Of a stretch of 40,827 nt of DNA, positions 37,911-40,827 are shown in pieces; the stretch's first letter is position 1, and each line of letters opens with the position of its first letter. The DNA comes from CAVDAL01 sp963606965 (GTDB taxonomy: Bacteria; Actinomycetota; Coriobacteriia; Coriobacteriales; QAMH01). Both the position numbers and the translations under genes were made by a program. The notes under the pieces were generated by a model. The model was not told the origin of the DNA. It saw nothing but the letters and a program-made list of their open reading frames with translations, and did not search any database. The stretch spans positions 1 to 40,827 of the forward strand of contig CAVDAL010000123.1 of the NCBI GenBank assembly GCA_963606965.1, written 5' to 3'.

Positions 37911-40827
37911 ATGCAACTGAAGCATCAAACACAATCATTGGGTCAAAAATTTATATGCATTATATGTTCGTTAGTATTGTGCATAACATTTTTGCCAACT
38001 TGCACACTTTCTGCTTTTGCAGATGAAGGTGATTCAGGTGAAGCTACTGCAATTAAGGAAGGAGACATAATTAAGTGTGATGTCGAGTTTCAACCAACAG
38101 ATGAATCAAGCAGTCAAACTTCAGTAACGCTTAATTTCTATGTTGCCAAATATGATGAAGACACAAAGACTGGCAATGCTTATGTTGGTGCTGGTAAAGA
38201 AGATGGCGATGCATTAAATGGTAATGTTGCTGGCAAAATAATTATTCCAGAAACTGTTACATATGAAGATTCAACCTTAACTGTTGTAGCCATAAATGCG
38301 AATGCTTTTTGTGGGCGTGAAAATGTAACTGGCGTGACAATGCCAAATACTATAGAAACAATTGGCGAAAAAGCATTTTTTGGCTGCCATCTTGAAAAGC
38401 TTGTTATTCCAAAATCTGTAAAAAAAATAGGGCGTTATTTGCAGGGCGGAAGTGCCACATCGCCTTATGCAGTGCCAGTCATTGAATGGCAAGGGAATTG
38501 TTCTGAAATACAACATTCTAATGATGGTGAAATGTTTTTAGGCAATGCTTCAAGCGGCAAGCAAGTTAATCATATTTTTTGGGGTGACCCTGGCCTTGCA
38601 AGCAGCTACGAAAGTGATATGCGCGTAGGTCCTGTATGCAATAGCACGACAGCAAAGAACAAGAACGCAATAGAACCTGGATATAAATCGAGTGATAAAG
38701 CTACTCCATCAAGCTATGTTTGGTTCCCAGTTACTTTTTATAAAAATCAAGAAGACGCTGTGAATGAAATGAATGCCATTGGCACAGCATATATTTCTGC
38801 AAGCACCTTGCAAACAAATTCCACAACAGTTGAATATAGCAAGTTAAAAGACAGTAGAACAACATATGGTGATGTTGTAAATATGACCTTGAAGCGTGAT
38901 GGCGATACAACAGAAAGCGGCAATTCATATTTCTTAAATTATAATGATGGAACGCACAAAACACTGACAGACTATCCTGCATTTGAAGACGATGCAGATA
39001 AGTGGATTATTCTTGGTGGCGCAGACTTAAGCGCAAAAATTGCACAAGGTTTTTCTTGCTATTCAGTTAAAGCAGACCCAAATGATCTTTCGCAAGGATA
39101 TGTTACGGGTTTGAAAAGTTCCTATTCAGCAACTGGAAAAGATATAGAACCAAGTGTGACTGTATACAATTCAAACAATGAAGTTGTAAGTGCAGAAAAT
39201 TATACAATTTCATATCAACGCAAAGAAGGAAGCAACTGGGTTGATGCAAGTGGCGAAGGTGCGCATGGCACATATGGTGACATTTATCGAATGGTAATCA
39301 AAGCCAAAGGAAGCACATATACTGGTTCATTAATAACATCTTCATACACAATAGTTGGGCATGATGTTGGCACAATTGTGACTGCGCCAATATCGCACAC
39401 AAACCTTGATGGAACAATAGACACAATAGATTGCAAATTTAAAGTTTTAACAGCTTCAACAGGTGGAGACTCTGTAGGGACTGTAGCGGTTGGAACATGC
39501 ACATCTTTTACAGACACATCAACAGAAGAGGAAATAAAGAGTGGTCTTGCAATTGATAATACAATTACAGGCTCTATTGAAATTCCATCTTCAATAAATG
39601 TTGGTGGAATTAAATATAATGTTATAAAAGTAGGCACATATGCTTTTGGATATAGCAAAACTGAATATTCCTGCAAAATTTCTGGCTGTAAATTGCCAAA
39701 AACCATTACAGCAATTGGTTACGGTGCATTTTCTGCCTGTGTTAACCTCGCCTCATTAAATATCCCTGCCAACACTACAACAATAGACGGGTTAGTAGTC
39801 AACATAGATGAAACAGTAGATACTGTTTTGAATCTTTGCTTTGAAGGCGACGCTCCTGCATATGGTGAAAAGGTTGGCTTTACTTTTACCAGATATAGCA
39901 AGACAAACATCTTGTTTAATTATAGTTCACAATTTGGTTCTGTTGAAAATCCAAGGAGTACACCATATACTAAATTTTATGGTGGCGGAGAAAAATGGTA
40001 TAAGGTTGATTTTTGTGACAGCAACAAAAAAGACGCAGCAGTTTTATCAAGCATATATGTGAAAGAAAGCACAACAGCAGCTGAAGTTCTGGATGGTACA
40101 GCAGAAGCTATCAATCAAGATGGAACAGAAGCAAAGTTACCAACCCTACCAAGCGGGAAAACATCTTGGACAATAAGTGATGCTTCAGAATATGGAATGC
40201 TTGATAAGGTTACATGCGGTTCTAAATTATCATTTTATGCAAACGATGCTGCGGCAACTGACATCTCAACTATGCATATTGTTGGAGCAACAAAGAAACT
40301 GTGGTGCGATGGAACAGACTTAACGCCAGACTTTACTCTTGTGTCAGCAAAAGGCGAGACGGTAAGCATATATAAATATGATGTTTCATATGAAATAAAA
40401 GATGGTGACAGCTGGAAATCATGCGAAAGCTACAGTAAAGAGGGAACATATAGAGCAACAATAACAGCTAAAGCTAGTTCAGGCTTGACTGGCGAGCTTA
40501 AATTTGAATATGAAATTGCCAGACCGGACTCTGGTGAAGAAATTATATATCCTGTTGAAAACATTTTGCCTAATGGAACTACACAAAAAATCAATATGGT
40601 GTTCAAGGTATATGTGGCTGCCCAAGGGGGCGATACTGGCGAGCTTGTTGTTTTAAACAGTCAAAAAACAAATGGAACAGCTGCTAGCGAAGCTGAAAGA
40701 GCAATTTCTATCGACACACAGGGCAAGGTCGTGATTCCAGACAGCATTAAACTTGGTGATGGAACATACAATGTAACAATGATAGGAAGAAATGCCTTTA
40801 AAGCTATTAAAGGTTTGACGGGTATTA
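37911..40827 (+). CDS. Secreted BspA-type leucine-rich-repeat surface protein (3' end outside window)
   Basis: An open frame of 972 codons that runs off the window without a stop. Residues 1-38 form a signal peptide: basic start, hydrophobic core FICIICSLVLCITFLP and a likely cleavage after SAFA. Three units begin near residues 75, 511 and 898, each opening with a short beta segment (for example FKVYVAAQGGDT) and continuing to IPxxI-type sequences. The LRR_5 signature appears as ANAFCGRENVTGVTMPNTI and YGAFSACVNLASLNIP. Between them are Ig-like repeats (DISYQ/ DVSYEIKDGDSWKSC-like). BspA-type proteins are surface adhesins or mediators of host or community contact, often with tandem LRR_5 units. 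No cell-wall anchor can be judged because the C-terminus is missing. Confidence 0.85.
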   Translation, partial: MQLKHQTQSLGQKFICIICSLVLCITFLPTCTLSAFADEGDSGEATAIKEGDIIKCDVEFQPTDESSSQTSVTLNFYVAKYDEDTKTGNAYVGAGKEDGDALNGNVAGKIIIPETVTYEDSTLTVVAINANAFCGRENVTGVTMPNTIETIGEKAFFGCHLEKLVIPKSVKKIGRYLQGGSATSPYAVPVIEWQGNCSEIQHSNDGEMFLGNASSGKQVNHIFWGDPGLASSYESDMRVGPVCNSTTAKNKNAIEPGYKSSDKATPSSYVWFPVTFYKNQEDAVNEMNAIGTAYISASTLQTNSTTVEYSKLKDSRTTYGDVVNMTLKRDGDTTESGNSYFLNYNDGTHKTLTDYPAFEDDADKWIILGGADLSAKIAQGFSCYSVKADPNDLSQGYVTGLKSSYSATGKDIEPSVTVYNSNNEVVSAENYTISYQRKEGSNWVDASGEGAHGTYGDIYRMVIKAKGSTYTGSLITSSYTIVGHDVGTIVTAPISHTNLDGTIDTIDCKFKVLTASTGGDSVGTVAVGTCTSFTDTSTEEEIKSGLAIDNTITGSIEIPSSINVGGIKYNVIKVGTYAFGYSKTEYSCKISGCKLPKTITAIGYGAFSACVNLASLNIPANTTTIDGLVVNIDETVDTVLNLCFEGDAPAYGEKVGFTFTRYSKTNILFNYSSQFGSVENPRSTPYTKFYGGGEKWYKVDFCDSNKKDAAVLSSIYVKESTTAAEVLDGTAEAINQDGTEAKLPTLPSGKTSWTISDASEYGMLDKVTCGSKLSFYANDAAATDISTMHIVGATKKLWCDGTDLTPDFTLVSAKGETVSIYKYDVSYEIKDGDSWKSCESYSKEGTYRATITAKASSGLTGELKFEYEIARPDSGEEIIYPVENILPNGTTQKINMVFKVYVAAQGGDTGELVVLNSQKTNGTAASEAERAISIDTQGKVVIPDSIKLGDGTYNVTMIGRNAFKAIKGLTGI

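Noticed and set aside
1..40827. CRISPR array, insertion sequence or prophage
   Set aside because: No regularly spaced repeats, transposase or phage structural genes were seen in any frame.

Overview
The window is the replication-origin region of an AT-rich bacterial chromosome followed by a metal-cofactor maturation locus. Gene order at the origin (rsmG-jag-yidC-yidD-rnpA-rpmH facing left, oriC, then dnaA-dnaN-recF-DUF721/dciA-gyrB-gyrA facing right), an alanine at the quinolone-determining position of GyrA, the frequent TTG and GTG starts and an Eggerthella-like pairing of a MgtE-type sensor with an NRAMP-related transporter point to Actinomycetota, most likely class Coriobacteriia. The low G+C would be unusual there, so I hold the class assignment at moderate confidence. 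It is inferred from proteins and synteny, not from rRNA.

Layout. Positions 1-1744 hold accessory-looking material: a partial family 2 glycosyltransferase and a class III Fic enzyme next to a tRNA-Ser(GGA). Positions 1844-3912 carry ddl and rlmN, divergently oriented. Positions 3953-8633 carry a leftward block for chromosome segregation (parB, parA), 16S rRNA methylation (rsmG), membrane-protein insertion (jag, yidC, yidD), tRNA 5' processing (rnpA) and ribosomal protein L34 (rpmH). Two parS sites flank rsmG. The oriC lies at about 8640-9370 and is packed with TTGTGGAAA / TTTTCCAC DnaA boxes. Between oriC and dnaA, in the dnaA operon, is an unusual GHKL-ATPase plus winged-helix protein. The rightward replication block runs to 19526 and ends at facing terminators.

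Positions 19710-31774 are leftward. A bifunctional-nuclease-family gene is followed by a roughly 450-bp structured non-coding stretch. Then comes a large molybdenum-cofactor cluster, in transcription order moaA-moaC-mogA-moeA, then DUF364, methyltransferase, MoaE-like, methyltransferase, DUF364, XdhC-like. Upstream of it lie hypB and hypA (nickel insertion), tatC and tatA (export of folded proteins) and comF. Together they look like a maturation centre for exported Mo/W and Ni enzymes. The mirror-image DUF364-methyltransferase-MoaE-methyltransferase-DUF364 block is the best candidate here for an undescribed system.

Positions 31991-40827 are rightward: an archaeal-looking topoisomerase I, tRNA-Ser(GCT), a structured leader, a MgtE-like CBS sensor protein, an NRAMP-family transporter with Mg-type metal-site changes, a small cysteine-rich protein, and the first 972 codons of a secreted BspA-type leucine-rich-repeat surface protein that continues past the window.
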